DNA from: Mesorhizobium sp. WSM4306
GTDB taxonomy: Bacteria > Pseudomonadota > Alphaproteobacteria > Rhizobiales > Rhizobiaceae
DNA length: 64,000 nt
Assembly: GCF_007003975.1 (NCBI RefSeq)
Contig: NZ_VFTC01000016.1
Coordinates: forward strand, 89,328-153,327
Direction of reading: 5' to 3'
The position numbers and the translations under genes were made by a program. Positions 1 through 8,726 of this stretch are shown here, in pieces; the stretch's first letter is position 1, and every line of letters starts with the position of its first letter. The notes below the pieces were generated by a model, which worked only from the letters and a program-made list of their open reading frames with translations, did no database searches and was not told where the DNA came from.

Positions 1-29
1 AGTGTTGCACGCGCCAGCGAAAAATTCAT
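1..29 (-). CDS. Start of a gene cut by the window edge, possibly the ligase-associated endonuclease pdeM
   Basis: An ATG on the minus strand at 29 lies one base beyond the stop codon of the Lhr-like helicase and opens a frame reading MNFSLARAT to the window edge. The tight spacing suggests the next gene of the same operon. In many rhizobia the gene after the ligase-associated helicase encodes the phosphoesterase-like PdeM. That identity is inferred from context only; nine residues cannot show it. Confidence 0.35.
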
Positions 30-30
30 T

Positions 31-2577
31 TCAAGTCAGACCCTCTTGGTCCGGTTTCGCCCTTGGCCCCATGGCCTCTTCGACCAGATCGGCGGCCTCC
101 ATGAGCAGGGACTCGTTGGCGCCGCCATTGACCGATTCCCTGCCGATCTCCAGCATGACCGGCAGAGCCAGCGGCGAAATCTGGTCGAGATGCTTATGCA
201 TGATTCGACCACGCACACGCGAGAGCATCTCGGCAAGTCTGCTGACATCGAGCAATCCGGCCGAGGCATCGGTGCGGGTTGCCTGCAGCAGGATATGGTC
301 GGGTTCGTGGCTGCGCAACACATCGTAAATGAGGTCGGCCGAGACCGTCACCTGACGGCCGCTCTTCTCCTGCCCGGGAAAACGCTTCTCGATCAGGCCA
401 GCAATGACGGCGCAGGTGCGGAAGGTGCGCTTCAGCATCCAGCTGTCGTTGAGCCAGGCCTCGAGATCGTCGCCCAGCATGTCCTCGTCGAACAGTTGAC
501 CAAGCGAGGGCTTCTTCGCCTTGAACAAGGCCGCCATGTCGTCGAGCGCCCAGACGGCAAGCGAATAGTCGGTGGCGACGAAGCCGAGCGGACGGGCGTT
601 GGCGCGCTCCAGCCGGCGCGTCAAAAGCATGCCGAGCGTCTGGTGCGCAAGCCTGCCTTCGAAGGGATAGGCGACCATGTAATGGCGGTTGCCGCGTGGA
701 AAGGTCTCGACCAGAAGGTCGCCGCGCTTGGGCAGCACCGACTTTTCCTTCTGCAGCCTGAGCCAGTCGGCGACCTGCTCGGGCAGCGCCTGCCAGCGGT
801 CGCTGTCGGCCAGCATGCCGCGCACCTGCTCGGCCAGATAGGTCGACAGCGGAAACTTGCCGCCGGCATAGGAGGGCACGATGATGTTGGCGCCGGCGCC
901 GTTCGAGACGACGCATTCGTTCTCGCGGATGCCCTCGAAATGCAGCACCTTGCCGGCGAACAGGAAATTGTCGCCGGGGCGCAGCGTCTCGGCGAAATAT
1001 TCCTCGATCTTGCCCAGCACCGGTCCGCCGCGCCCGACCATGCCGCGGCCCTGCCTGACATAGCGGACGTTGAGCTCCGGCATTTCGACGATGGTGCCGA
1101 CATTCAGCCGGTATTGCTGGGCAACGCGCGGATTGGAGACGCGCCACAGCCCGTCCCTGGTCTGGCGGATGCGGGCGTAGCGCTCATAGTTCTTCAGGGC
1201 ATAACCGCCGGTGGCGACGAAGTCGACAACACGGTCGAAAGTCCGGCGCTCCAGCCCCGCATAGGGCGCAGCGCTGCGCACCTCTTCGAACAGTTGGTCA
1301 GCGTCGAAAGGCGCGCCGCAGGCGACACCCAGCACATGCTGCGACAGCACATCGAGCGCGCCATTGATCAGCGGTGGCGTGTCCTGCGCGCCGAGATAAT
1401 TGGCGTCGAGTGCCGCCCGGCATTCCAGCACTTCGAAGCGGTTCGCCGGGATGAGGATCGCCTTCGACGGCTCGTCCATGCGGTGGTTGGCGCGGCCGAT
1501 GCGCTGCGCCAGCCGGCTGGCGCCCTTGGGCGCGCCGACATGGACGACCAGGTCGACATCGCCCCAGTCGATGCCGAGGTCGAGCGTCGAGGTGGCGACG
1601 ATGGCGCGCAGCGCGTTGTCTGCCATCGCCTTCTCGACGCGGCGGCGCTGGCCGACGTCGAGCGAGCCATGATGCAGCGCGATCGGCAGCGAGTCCTCAT
1701 TCGCCCGCCACAGTTCCTGGAACAGCATCTCGGCCTGGCTGCGGGTGTTGACGAAGAGCAGCGTCATGCGGTGCTTCTGGATCGCCTCATAAATCTCGGG
1801 AATGGCATAGCGCGCCGAGTGTCCCGACCACGGCACGCGCTCGCGCGAGTCGAGGATGGAGATATCGGGCCTGGCGCCGCCGGAGACGGTGATTAGCCCG
1901 GCCATCTCGCCGGCTGGATTCTGCCCGACCAGCCAGCGCCGCAACTCATCGGGCTCGGCCACGGTTGCCGACAGGCCGATCGTCTGCAGGCCGGGCACGT
2001 AAGCGCGCAGCCGCGCCAGGCCGAGCGCCAAAAGGTGGCCGCGTTTCGAAATCACCAGCGAATGCAGTTCGTCGAGCACGACATAGCGCAGATCCTCGAA
2101 GAAGCGCCTGGCATCGGGCGCCGCGATCAAGAGCGCCAATTGCTCGGGCGTGGTCAGCAATATGTCGGGAGGCGCCAGCTTCTGGCGCTGGCGCTTGTGC
2201 GAGGGCGTGTCGCCAGTGCGCGTCTCGATGGTGACGGGCAGGCCGATCTCTTCCACCGGCTTGCCGAGATTGCGCTCGATATCGACCGCCAGCGCCTTGA
2301 GCGGCGAGATATAGAGCGTGTGAATGCCGCCATGCGCCTGGCCGGGTTTGCGTCGGGGACGGTTGGCCAGTTCGGTCAGCGACGGCATGAAGCCGGCCAG
2401 CGTCTTGCCGGCCCCGGTCGGCGCGATCAGCAGCACGGATTGTCCGGCCTGGGCTCTCGCCAAAAGTTCGATCTGATGGGCGCGCGGCGACCAGCCCTTC
2501 TCGCCGAACCATCTGACGAACGGTTCGGGCAAGGCGACACTGGCATTCTGTTCGGCAAGGCGCGGCTGCTCGGTCAC
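31..2577 (-). CDS. Ligase-associated DNA damage response DEXH-box helicase (Lhr-like)
   Basis: Superfamily 2 helicase of 848 residues, the usual size for the ligase-associated branch of the Lhr family. Visible motifs in order are Walker A APTGAGKT near residue 52, the DELH Walker B box near 169, the SAT motif in GLSATVAEP near 200, the helicase C motif ATSTLDLGIDWGD, the arginine-finger motif QRIGRANHR, and a long C-terminal Lhr-type domain. Members of this group sit with an ATP-dependent DNA ligase and a metallo-exonuclease and are thought to act in DNA repair. The start is a GTG without a clear Shine-Dalgarno sequence, so a slightly later start is possible. The next gene begins one base after the stop. 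Confidence 0.92.
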   Translation of the reverse strand: MTEQPRLAEQNASVALPEPFVRWFGEKGWSPRAHQIELLARAQAGQSVLLIAPTGAGKTLAGFMPSLTELANRPRRKPGQAHGGIHTLYISPLKALAVDIERNLGKPVEEIGLPVTIETRTGDTPSHKRQRQKLAPPDILLTTPEQLALLIAAPDARRFFEDLRYVVLDELHSLVISKRGHLLALGLARLRAYVPGLQTIGLSATVAEPDELRRWLVGQNPAGEMAGLITVSGGARPDISILDSRERVPWSGHSARYAIPEIYEAIQKHRMTLLFVNTRSQAEMLFQELWRANEDSLPIALHHGSLDVGQRRRVEKAMADNALRAIVATSTLDLGIDWGDVDLVVHVGAPKGASRLAQRIGRANHRMDEPSKAILIPANRFEVLECRAALDANYLGAQDTPPLINGALDVLSQHVLGVACGAPFDADQLFEEVRSAAPYAGLERRTFDRVVDFVATGGYALKNYERYARIRQTRDGLWRVSNPRVAQQYRLNVGTIVEMPELNVRYVRQGRGMVGRGGPVLGKIEEYFAETLRPGDNFLFAGKVLHFEGIRENECVVSNGAGANIIVPSYAGGKFPLSTYLAEQVRGMLADSDRWQALPEQVADWLRLQKEKSVLPKRGDLLVETFPRGNRHYMVAYPFEGRLAHQTLGMLLTRRLERANARPLGFVATDYSLAVWALDDMAALFKAKKPSLGQLFDEDMLGDDLEAWLNDSWMLKRTFRTCAVIAGLIEKRFPGQEKSGRQVTVSADLIYDVLRSHEPDHILLQATRTDASAGLLDVSRLAEMLSRVRGRIMHKHLDQISPLALPVMLEIGRESVNGGANESLLMEAADLVEEAMGPRAKPDQEGLT

Positions 2578-2635
2578 GCGAAAGAGGTAGCGCGAGCGCG
2601 CGCGAACGCCAAGCGAAATCGGAACAAAAGGTGAT

Positions 2636-2784
2636 CGGGGAGAGCGCTCCTCGCCCCGTTTACGGGGAGAGGATGCCGGCAGGCAGGTGAGGGGCAGCGC
2701 TAACGTGTGAGGTTGTCGACGTCAGCGCCGCCCCTCATCCGCCCTTCGGGCACCTTCTCCCCGTGAACGGGGCGAAGGAAGGGA
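2636..2784. repeat. Rhizobial intergenic palindromic mosaic element (RIME-like)
   Basis: Two 20-bp arms, 2651-2670 and 2756-2775, are inverted copies with one mismatch, and each arm is itself a palindrome built on CCCCGT/ACGGGG. Between them lie further inverted pieces (around GGTGAGGGGC and GCCCCTCA). The whole could fold as a large cruciform. It fills the gap between the helicase and the NlpC/P60 gene. Elements of this look are scattered between genes in Mesorhizobium and Rhizobium genomes; no other full copy was seen in this window. Confidence 0.75.
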
Positions 2785-2786
2785 GG

Positions 2787-3647
2787 CTACAGCCTTCGAA
2801 ACCCCGTCGGCCCGCCATACAGATACCCAATCCGGTCGATCGCGTCCTTCAGTCCTTCGCGCGATACCAGCATGGTGTGGCCGTTGGCGTGGATCATATC
2901 GCGGGCGTCGGTCATGATGGCGACGTGGCCCTTCCAGAACACCAGGTCGCCGCGCTTCAGCCCGGCGAAATCCGGACCCGGATCGAGCGGCTCGCCGAGG
3001 CCTGCCGCCTGCATGTCGGAATCGCGCAGGACATTGCGGCCGGCCATGCGCATGGCCAGTTGGACAAGGCCCGAACAGTCGATGCCGAAGCCCGACGTGC
3101 CGCCCCAGAGATAGGGCGTGCCGAGAAACATCTCGGCCACCGAGACGTAGTCGGCGGCGACATCGCCGAGCGGTCGCAGATGGCCGGCGATCAGCGCCTC
3201 GCCGGAGGGCAGCAGCGCATAGTGGGTGCCGCGCGTTTCGGCAGCGCTCGTCACCGTCACTGTCGAGCCCATCGACAGCTGGCCGGCGATCGGAAAGCGC
3301 AGGTCGGCGCCGGGATACAGGAAGGTGCGCGGCGCAGACACAATATGGGTGGGCGCATGCGCGCGAGCACCCAGCATCGTGGCACCGACATAGCCGACAT
3401 AGCCGTCGCGTTCAGCCTGGACCCAGGCCCAGCCCTCGGCTTCCTCGAAGACAAGCACATCGTCACCAAACAGCACCTGCGTGTTGACGCCGGCATCCGG
3501 GCGCGGCGCCTTGCGGATATCGGCCACGGAGGCCGCGATGCGCGCCGGACGGCCGGTGACGAAGCGATCGGCCGATACCTCGCCTTTCAGCCTGGCATCG
3601 GCGAGGTCGGAACGGAAGGCGTGAAGGCGGGCATCCCTGGCAGTCAA
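2787..3647 (-). CDS. NlpC/P60 family peptidase with N-terminal SH3-type domains
   Basis: A 286-residue cell-wall hydrolase, probably cleaving peptidoglycan stem peptides. The N-terminal half has SH3-like segments (for example DIRKAPRPDAG and a second around residue 100). The C-terminal NlpC/P60 domain shows the catalytic Cys in DCSGLVQLAMR, the first His in GHVAIMTD and the second polar/His position in IHANGHTM. No signal peptide is evident, so it may be cytoplasmic or exported by another route. The frame opens with TTG at 3647. It lies downstream of the MarR gene and the M17 aminopeptidase on the same strand, an order I recall from other rhizobia, which suggests muropeptide or peptide turnover. 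Confidence 0.88.
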   Translation of the reverse strand: MTARDARLHAFRSDLADARLKGEVSADRFVTGRPARIAASVADIRKAPRPDAGVNTQVLFGDDVLVFEEAEGWAWVQAERDGYVGYVGATMLGARAHAPTHIVSAPRTFLYPGADLRFPIAGQLSMGSTVTVTSAAETRGTHYALLPSGEALIAGHLRPLGDVAADYVSVAEMFLGTPYLWGGTSGFGIDCSGLVQLAMRMAGRNVLRDSDMQAAGLGEPLDPGPDFAGLKRGDLVFWKGHVAIMTDARDMIHANGHTMLVSREGLKDAIDRIGYLYGGPTGFRRL

Positions 3648-3673
3648 ATCAGCAATCCAGCTATTGGGTATGG

Positions 3674-4024
3674 TCAGATGGGCAGCTCATGCGCCCGGGC
3701 AACGATACCATCGCCGAAGCGCTCGACAAAGAGCGCGCCTTCGACCGTGCGCCGGATCAGCACGTTGCGCTTGTCGAGCTCGTCGCGATGGCGCGACACC
3801 AGCTTCAGCGCGCCCATCGTATCCAGCGCGCGGGTGATGACCGGCTTGGTGACGTTGAGCCGGGCTGCCAGGCCGCGCACTGTATGCGGCGGGGGATCAA
3901 GATAGATGGTGAACAGGATCGCCGTCTGGCGCATGGTGAGATCGGGCGCGTTATCGCGCACCTGCGACAGCATCACCTGCTGCCACAGTCGCATCGCCTG
4001 GCTCGGACGCATCGAAATCGACAT
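3674..4024 (-). CDS. MarR-family winged-helix transcriptional regulator
   Basis: A 116-residue winged-helix protein. The recognition region is LAARLNVTKPVITRALDTM, followed by the wing RHRDELDKRNVLIRRT, both typical of MarR proteins. It is somewhat shorter than the usual 140-160 residues because the dimerisation helices at both ends are short. It lies 26 bp upstream of the NlpC/P60 gene and 70 bp downstream of the aminopeptidase gene, all on the minus strand, so it may regulate this small cluster. The ligand and targets are unknown. Confidence 0.8.
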   Translation of the reverse strand: MSISMRPSQAMRLWQQVMLSQVRDNAPDLTMRQTAILFTIYLDPPPHTVRGLAARLNVTKPVITRALDTMGALKLVSRHRDELDKRNVLIRRTVEGALFVERFGDGIVARAHELPI

Positions 4025-4094
4025 CGCCCGAGCATGACGGCAAATTGTTTCGGTTCCGTTTCAGTCTGGAGGCCGTGCGCTATGCCTCATGACC

Positions 4095-5456
4095 TCAGGC
4101 ATAGCGCCTCGAAATGATCCGCTCCAGCGCACGGATGCCTTGCGCCTCGCCGCCCGCAGGGCCGTAGGGGCGGTCGGACGGGTTCCAGGCAAAGATGTCG
4201 AAATGCGCCCAGCCCGGCGTCCGCTCGACAAAGCGTTTCAGGAACAGCGCCGCGGTAACCGAACCGGCAAAGCCGTCGGTGGTGACATTGTTGATGTCGG
4301 CGATCTTCGAGGCCAGCCTGGCATCGTAGGGCCGCCACAGCGGCATGCGCCACAACGGATCCTCGACGGCAACGGAGGCCGCCACCAATTCGGACGCCAG
4401 CGCTTCGTCGCCGGTGTAGAAAGGCGGCAGGTCGGGACCGAGCGCGACGCGCGCGGCCCCGGTCAGCGTCGCCATGTCGATCAACAGTTCAGGCTCCTCA
4501 TCATCGGCCAGCGCCAGTGCATCCGCCAACACCAGCCGCCCTTCTGCGTCGGTGTTGCCGATCTCGACGGTGGTCCCCTTGCGGCTGGTCAGCACATCGC
4601 CAGGCCGGAAAGCATTGCCGGCAATCGAGTTCTCAACCGCCGGGATCAGGACGCGCAGCCGGACCTTCAGCCCGGCGGCCATGATCATCGAGGCGAGGCC
4701 CAGCACATTGGCGGCGCCGCCCATATCCTTCTTCATCAACAGCATGCCCGACGACGGTTTGATGTCGAGACCGCCTGTGTCGAAACAGACGCCCTTGCCG
4801 ACCAGCGTCACCTTCGGCGCATCGGCCCGTCCCCAAATCATGTCGATCAGGCGCGGCGCCCCGACAGAGGCGCGGCCGACCGCATGAATCATCGGAAAAT
4901 TCTGCTTGAGCAGATCGTCGCCCTTGATCACCGACACCTCGGCCTTGTGTGTCGCCGCCAAGGCCCGCACGGCCTTTTCCAACTCGTCCGGTCCCATGTC
5001 ACTGGTCGGCGTATTGACGAGATCGCGCGTCAGGAAGACGCCGTCGGCGATGCGGCGGACACGGCCCGCATCGGCGCCGGCCGGCAGCGCAAAGCGCAAT
5101 ACCTTGCCTGGCTTCTTGCCGTATCGGGTGAAGACATAGCCGCCGAGAACCAGGGCTATGGCCGAGAGTTCCGGCTCGGCATGCGCCGAGGCAAGGTGCC
5201 AGTCGCCTTCCGGCAGGGCCCTCGCCAGCGCACCGATGGCCAGCGCGCCCTCGCCTTCGCCGATGCCGAAAAGGGCGCCGGCAAGCGCGCCGTTTTCGCC
5301 GGGCACGGCGAGTGTCCTGCCGGCTTCGCCGGAAAAGCCGTTGGCGGCCGCCCAGGTGATCGTGGAAGGCGAAAGCCCCAAGGCCTCCAGGCCATCCCTC
5401 GCGACCAGATGGACGGGCAAGGCAGTGTCTAGTGTCTCGACGAGTTCGACGGGCAT
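4095..5456 (-). CDS. M17 leucyl aminopeptidase family protein
   Basis: A cytoplasmic dizinc aminopeptidase of 453 residues releasing N-terminal amino acids from peptides. The catalytic domain has the metal-binding lysine and aspartate in VGKGVCFDTGGLDIK and the family signature NTDAEGRLVLADAL. The N-terminal domain is shorter than in E. coli PepA (503 residues), so the protein is closer to the PepB-like subgroup in size. It is divergent from tadD and lies upstream of the MarR and NlpC/P60 genes. Confidence 0.92.
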   Translation of the reverse strand: MPVELVETLDTALPVHLVARDGLEALGLSPSTITWAAANGFSGEAGRTLAVPGENGALAGALFGIGEGEGALAIGALARALPEGDWHLASAHAEPELSAIALVLGGYVFTRYGKKPGKVLRFALPAGADAGRVRRIADGVFLTRDLVNTPTSDMGPDELEKAVRALAATHKAEVSVIKGDDLLKQNFPMIHAVGRASVGAPRLIDMIWGRADAPKVTLVGKGVCFDTGGLDIKPSSGMLLMKKDMGGAANVLGLASMIMAAGLKVRLRVLIPAVENSIAGNAFRPGDVLTSRKGTTVEIGNTDAEGRLVLADALALADDEEPELLIDMATLTGAARVALGPDLPPFYTGDEALASELVAASVAVEDPLWRMPLWRPYDARLASKIADINNVTTDGFAGSVTAALFLKRFVERTPGWAHFDIFAWNPSDRPYGPAGGEAQGIRALERIISRRYA

Positions 5457-5606
5457 TCGATGGTCTCCGCGCAGGCTTGCAAGTCGTCCCCAGTCACCTG
5501 ACAGGGACGTCGAATGATTTCAACATCTATGCACAGAGGCCAGGCATAGGAAAATGCAAGCCAATGGCTTCCGGCGGGCCGCGTACCGATCTCAACGGGC
5601 CGCTTT

Positions 5607-5627
5607 TTAACTATCCGTTAGGGTTAA
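5607..5627. promoter_or_regulatory. CtrA-like half-site pair upstream of tadD
   Basis: TTAA at 5607-5610, seven bases, then TTAG at 5618-5621 matches the alphaproteobacterial CtrA consensus TTAA-N7-TTAA at seven of eight positions. A further TTAA lies at 5624-5627. It is in the gap between the aminopeptidase gene and tadD. Motif match only. Confidence 0.35.
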
Positions 5628-5696
5628 CAGAATATTTCTGGGGGAATGAAGACGGCCACGCAATGGCCGCGCGCAGGAATGGAGAGCCCCGTGCCG

Positions 5697-6518
5697 ATGC
5701 CGACCAACCGCAGGATGAACGTCACGGGCAAACGGTTGGTCACCACGGCGTTGCTGATGGCGCTCGCGGCCGGTGTTGCCGGGTGCGGAACCAGCAAGCT
5801 CACGACCGGCTCGATCGGGCGCACCAGCGGCAAACCGCTGGAAACCATGTCGGCCAACGAGTTGCACAGCGCGACCACGCGGCTTGGCGAATCCTACGCG
5901 AAGAATCCCAACGACAAGCGGCTGGCGACAAATTTTGCGGCGGCGTTGCAGATGGACGGCGATGCCGACCAGTCGCTTGCCGTGATGCGCAAGCTCGCGA
6001 TCGCCTACCCCAAGGATCGCGACGTGCTCGCCGCTTATGGCAAGGCCCTCGCCGCCAACGGCCAGTTCGAGTCCGCGCTCGACGCCGTGCGCCGGGCGCA
6101 GACGCCGGAATATCCGGACTGGCGGCTGATGTCGGCGGAGGCCGCCATCCTCGACCAGATCGGCCAGAAGGATGAAGCGCGCCAGGATTATCGCAAGGCG
6201 CTGGACCTCAAGCCAAACGAGCCCTCGATCCTTTCCAATCTCGGCATGTCCTATGTGCTGGAAGGCGATCTGCGCACCGCCGAGACCTATATGCGCTCGG
6301 CCGCCCAGCAACCGAACGCCGACAGCCGGGTGCGCCAGAACCTGGCGCTGGTCGTGGGTCTTCAGGGCCGTTTCGACGAGGCCGAGAAGATCGCCTCGCA
6401 GGAGCTTTCGCCCGAACAGGCGCAAGCCAATGTGGCCTACCTTCGCCAGATGCTTGCCCAGCAGAACGCCTGGAGCCAGCTCAAGGATCAGGACAAGGGC
6501 AAGCCGGCGACCAACTGA
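5697..6518 (+). CDS. tadD: TadD-type TPR lipoprotein of the Flp pilus machine
   Basis: A tetratricopeptide-repeat lipoprotein of about 273 residues. A positively charged N-terminus (NRRMNVTGKR) is followed by a hydrophobic stretch and the lipobox LAAGVAGC, with TPR units over most of the rest (for example the segment ending in ALDLKPNEPSILSNLG). TadD family members are outer-membrane-associated assembly factors for Tad pili. The start is uncertain: in-frame ATGs lie at 5646, 5679, 5697 and 5715. I chose 5697 because a GGAGAG stands at a usable distance; 5715 would give the most compact signal peptide. It faces tadC across a terminator-like hairpin. Confidence 0.82.
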   Translation: MPTNRRMNVTGKRLVTTALLMALAAGVAGCGTSKLTTGSIGRTSGKPLETMSANELHSATTRLGESYAKNPNDKRLATNFAAALQMDGDADQSLAVMRKLAIAYPKDRDVLAAYGKALAANGQFESALDAVRRAQTPEYPDWRLMSAEAAILDQIGQKDEARQDYRKALDLKPNEPSILSNLGMSYVLEGDLRTAETYMRSAAQQPNADSRVRQNLALVVGLQGRFDEAEKIASQELSPEQAQANVAYLRQMLAQQNAWSQLKDQDKGKPATN

Positions 6519-6570
6519 GCGCCGAATACACCTCCGCGCAGCGCAAAATCCATCCACATCAAAGCTGAAA

Positions 6571-6610
6571 ATCCAAGAGCCGTATTGCATCAGCAACGCG
6601 GCTCTTTCGT
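6571..6610 (+). terminator. Hairpin between the converging tadD and tadC genes
   Basis: AAGAGCCG at 6575-6582 pairs with CGGCTCTT at 6599-6606, with an inner TTGC/GCAA stem, and TTC follows on the plus strand. The T run is short, so termination strength is uncertain. Confidence 0.5.
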
Positions 6611-6626
6611 ATGGCTGCAACGAAGC

Positions 6627-7643
6627 CTACTGGCTCGAGGAATTGTGCTGGTCGCCGAAGATGCCGCGCTGGCTAACCTGCATGCCGGCCGGTCCAAGAA
6701 TGATGGCGAACAACACCGGCAGGAAAAACAGGATCATCGGCACGGTGAGCTTCGGCGGCAGGGCGGCGGCCTTCTTCTCGGCGGCATTCATGCGCATGTC
6801 GCGACTTTCCGAGGCCAGCACGCGTAATGCGTGCGCCACGGGCGTGCCGTAGCGCTCGGCCTGGACCAGCGCCTGGGACACCGACTTCACCGATTCCAGG
6901 CCGGTACGAGCCGCGAGGTTTTCATAAGCCTGCTTGCGCTCCTGCAGATAAGAGAGTTCGGCATTGGTCAGCACGAACTCCTCCGCCAACGCCACCGACT
7001 GCGAGCCGATCTCATCGGCGACCCTGCGCATTGCAGCCTCTACCGACATGCCCGACTCGACGCAGATCAGCATCAGGTCGAGCGCATCCGGCCACGCCTG
7101 CTGGATCGACTGCTTGCGCTTGGCGGCACGGTTGTTGACGTAAAGGATCGGCGCGTAGAAACCGGCATAGGCGACAAGGATGCAGACGAACAGCTTCACG
7201 AAAGCCGGCCGGTCCGGCAGCCCGCCGAGCACGAACAGATAGATCGCCGCCAGCGCGAAACCGACAAAGGGCAGGACCAGGCGGAAAAACAGGAAGCGCG
7301 TCAGCGGGTTCTGGCCACGAAAGCCCGCCACTTTGAGCTTCTGCAACGTGCCTTCATCGGCCAGCGCACGCCGAAGGTCCAGCCTGTCGACGATGTTGCG
7401 CATGCCGACAGACTGTTCCTCGCGCAGCCCCTTGCTGCGGCGATTGGCTTCGTTGGCCAGCCGCGCGCGCTGCTTGGCACGCAGTTCGTCACGCTCCAGC
7501 GCGACCGATTTCATGCGCGCCTTGAGCTGATTGCCGCCCAGGGCCGGCAGCAGCGTGAAGACGGTCGCGAACACCGCGATGCCGACCAGCAATGCGATCA
7601 GGAAGGCGGGATCGGTCAGCGATTTGACGACTTGGTCGGTCAT
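6627..7643 (-). CDS. tadC: Flp pilus inner-membrane platform protein TadC (type II secretion F family)
   Basis: A 338-residue inner-membrane protein with the T2SSF domain in its second half (LDLMLICVESGMSVEAAMRR and the following helical bundle). Hydrophobic segments lie near the N-terminus (residues 10-30), around 120-165, and near the C-terminus (MILFFLPVLFAIILGPAGMQ). TadB and TadC together form the platform on which the TadA ATPase drives pilin polymerisation. It is the last gene of the minus-strand tad operon, 40 bp after tadB. Confidence 0.9.
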   Translation of the reverse strand: MTDQVVKSLTDPAFLIALLVGIAVFATVFTLLPALGGNQLKARMKSVALERDELRAKQRARLANEANRRSKGLREEQSVGMRNIVDRLDLRRALADEGTLQKLKVAGFRGQNPLTRFLFFRLVLPFVGFALAAIYLFVLGGLPDRPAFVKLFVCILVAYAGFYAPILYVNNRAAKRKQSIQQAWPDALDLMLICVESGMSVEAAMRRVADEIGSQSVALAEEFVLTNAELSYLQERKQAYENLAARTGLESVKSVSQALVQAERYGTPVAHALRVLASESRDMRMNAAEKKAAALPPKLTVPMILFFLPVLFAIILGPAGMQVSQRGIFGDQHNSSSQ

Positions 7644-7683
7644 TCGTTTTCAGTCTTTTCGTTCGAGCTTTCCGAAGTCGGGC

Positions 7684-8697
7684 CTAAACCTCAAAGTTCA
7701 TCATCTTGCGCATCACGAGAATGCCGATAGACATCCAGACGCCGGAACAGCCGAGGATCAGATTGCCGGTGCTGGTGGTGAACAACGGCATGATGTAATT
7801 CGGGCTCGACAGGTAGACGAGAAGGGCGACGACAAAAGGCAGCGCGCCGATGATGACGGCCGAGGCCTTCGCTTCCATCGACAGCGCCTGGACCTTGGCC
7901 TTCATTTTCTTGCGATCGCGAAGCACGCGCGAAAGGTTGCCCAGCGCCTCGGAGAGATTGCCGCCGGCCTGCGACTGGATCTGGATGACGATGCCAAAGA
8001 AGCTTGCCTCGCTGCACGGCATGGTTTCGGCCATGCGCAAAGTGGCATCGGGGATGGACATGCCAACCTGCTGTGAATCGACAATGCGGCGGAACTCGGT
8101 CTTGACCGGCTCCGGCGATTCATTGGCGATCAGGCGAATGGCATCGTTGAGCGGCAGGCCGGACTTGACGGCGCGTACGATGATGTCGAGGGCGTTGGGA
8201 AACTCGTTGAGGAACGCCTTGACCCGGCGCGCGCGGCGAAACGAGACGAACCAGCGTGGCAGGCCGAACGCGCCGGCCAGCAGGGCGCCTGGCAAGACCA
8301 GCATCGGCGCCCCGGCGAAATAGGCAAGCGCCGTCAGCGCGATGCCGCAAAAGACGGAGTAGAGATAGAAACGCTCTATCGGGACCTGCATGCCGGCCTG
8401 ACGAATCTGGGCCTTCAGCGGCGGCTTCTTGACAACGCGTTCGTTGGTCTTCTGCTTTTCATCGAGCTGTTTCAGCGAATCCTGAACGGATTTACGCCGC
8501 TTGACCGCCTCAGCGACACGGTCGCGCGAAGCCTTGACGACCGAACGATCGGTCTCGGCGGCCTTGATCGTCTCGAGCCGCTTGCCGGCCTGCTTCTCGT
8601 TGTTCATCCGGGTGAACAGAAACGCATAGGCGACCGCGCCGGCGCTGAAGCCGGCGAGCACGATGAACGCCAGTACGGTGGTGTCAATTCCGAACAT
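7684..8697 (-). CDS. tadB: Flp pilus inner-membrane platform protein TadB (type II secretion F family)
   Basis: A 337-residue T2SSF-domain membrane protein: N-terminal membrane segment (FIVLAGFSAGAVAYAFLF), a basic cytoplasmic linker, paired hydrophobic segments near residues 120-150, the family region RAVKSGLPLNDAIRLIANE, and a C-terminal pair of membrane helices. An in-frame TTG precedes the ATG at 8697 by one codon; ATG is preferred because AAGG lies upstream. It is 29 bp after tadA and before tadC in the same operon. Confidence 0.9.
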   Translation of the reverse strand: MFGIDTTVLAFIVLAGFSAGAVAYAFLFTRMNNEKQAGKRLETIKAAETDRSVVKASRDRVAEAVKRRKSVQDSLKQLDEKQKTNERVVKKPPLKAQIRQAGMQVPIERFYLYSVFCGIALTALAYFAGAPMLVLPGALLAGAFGLPRWFVSFRRARRVKAFLNEFPNALDIIVRAVKSGLPLNDAIRLIANESPEPVKTEFRRIVDSQQVGMSIPDATLRMAETMPCSEASFFGIVIQIQSQAGGNLSEALGNLSRVLRDRKKMKAKVQALSMEAKASAVIIGALPFVVALLVYLSSPNYIMPLFTTSTGNLILGCSGVWMSIGILVMRKMMNFEV

Positions 8698-8726
8698 CAA
8701 CCTTGGTCCCCACGCCTCCAGATGCG

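Noticed and set aside
46..1896. A 616-codon open frame antisense to the helicase
   Set aside because: No domain can be seen, and helicase motifs on the other strand are complete.
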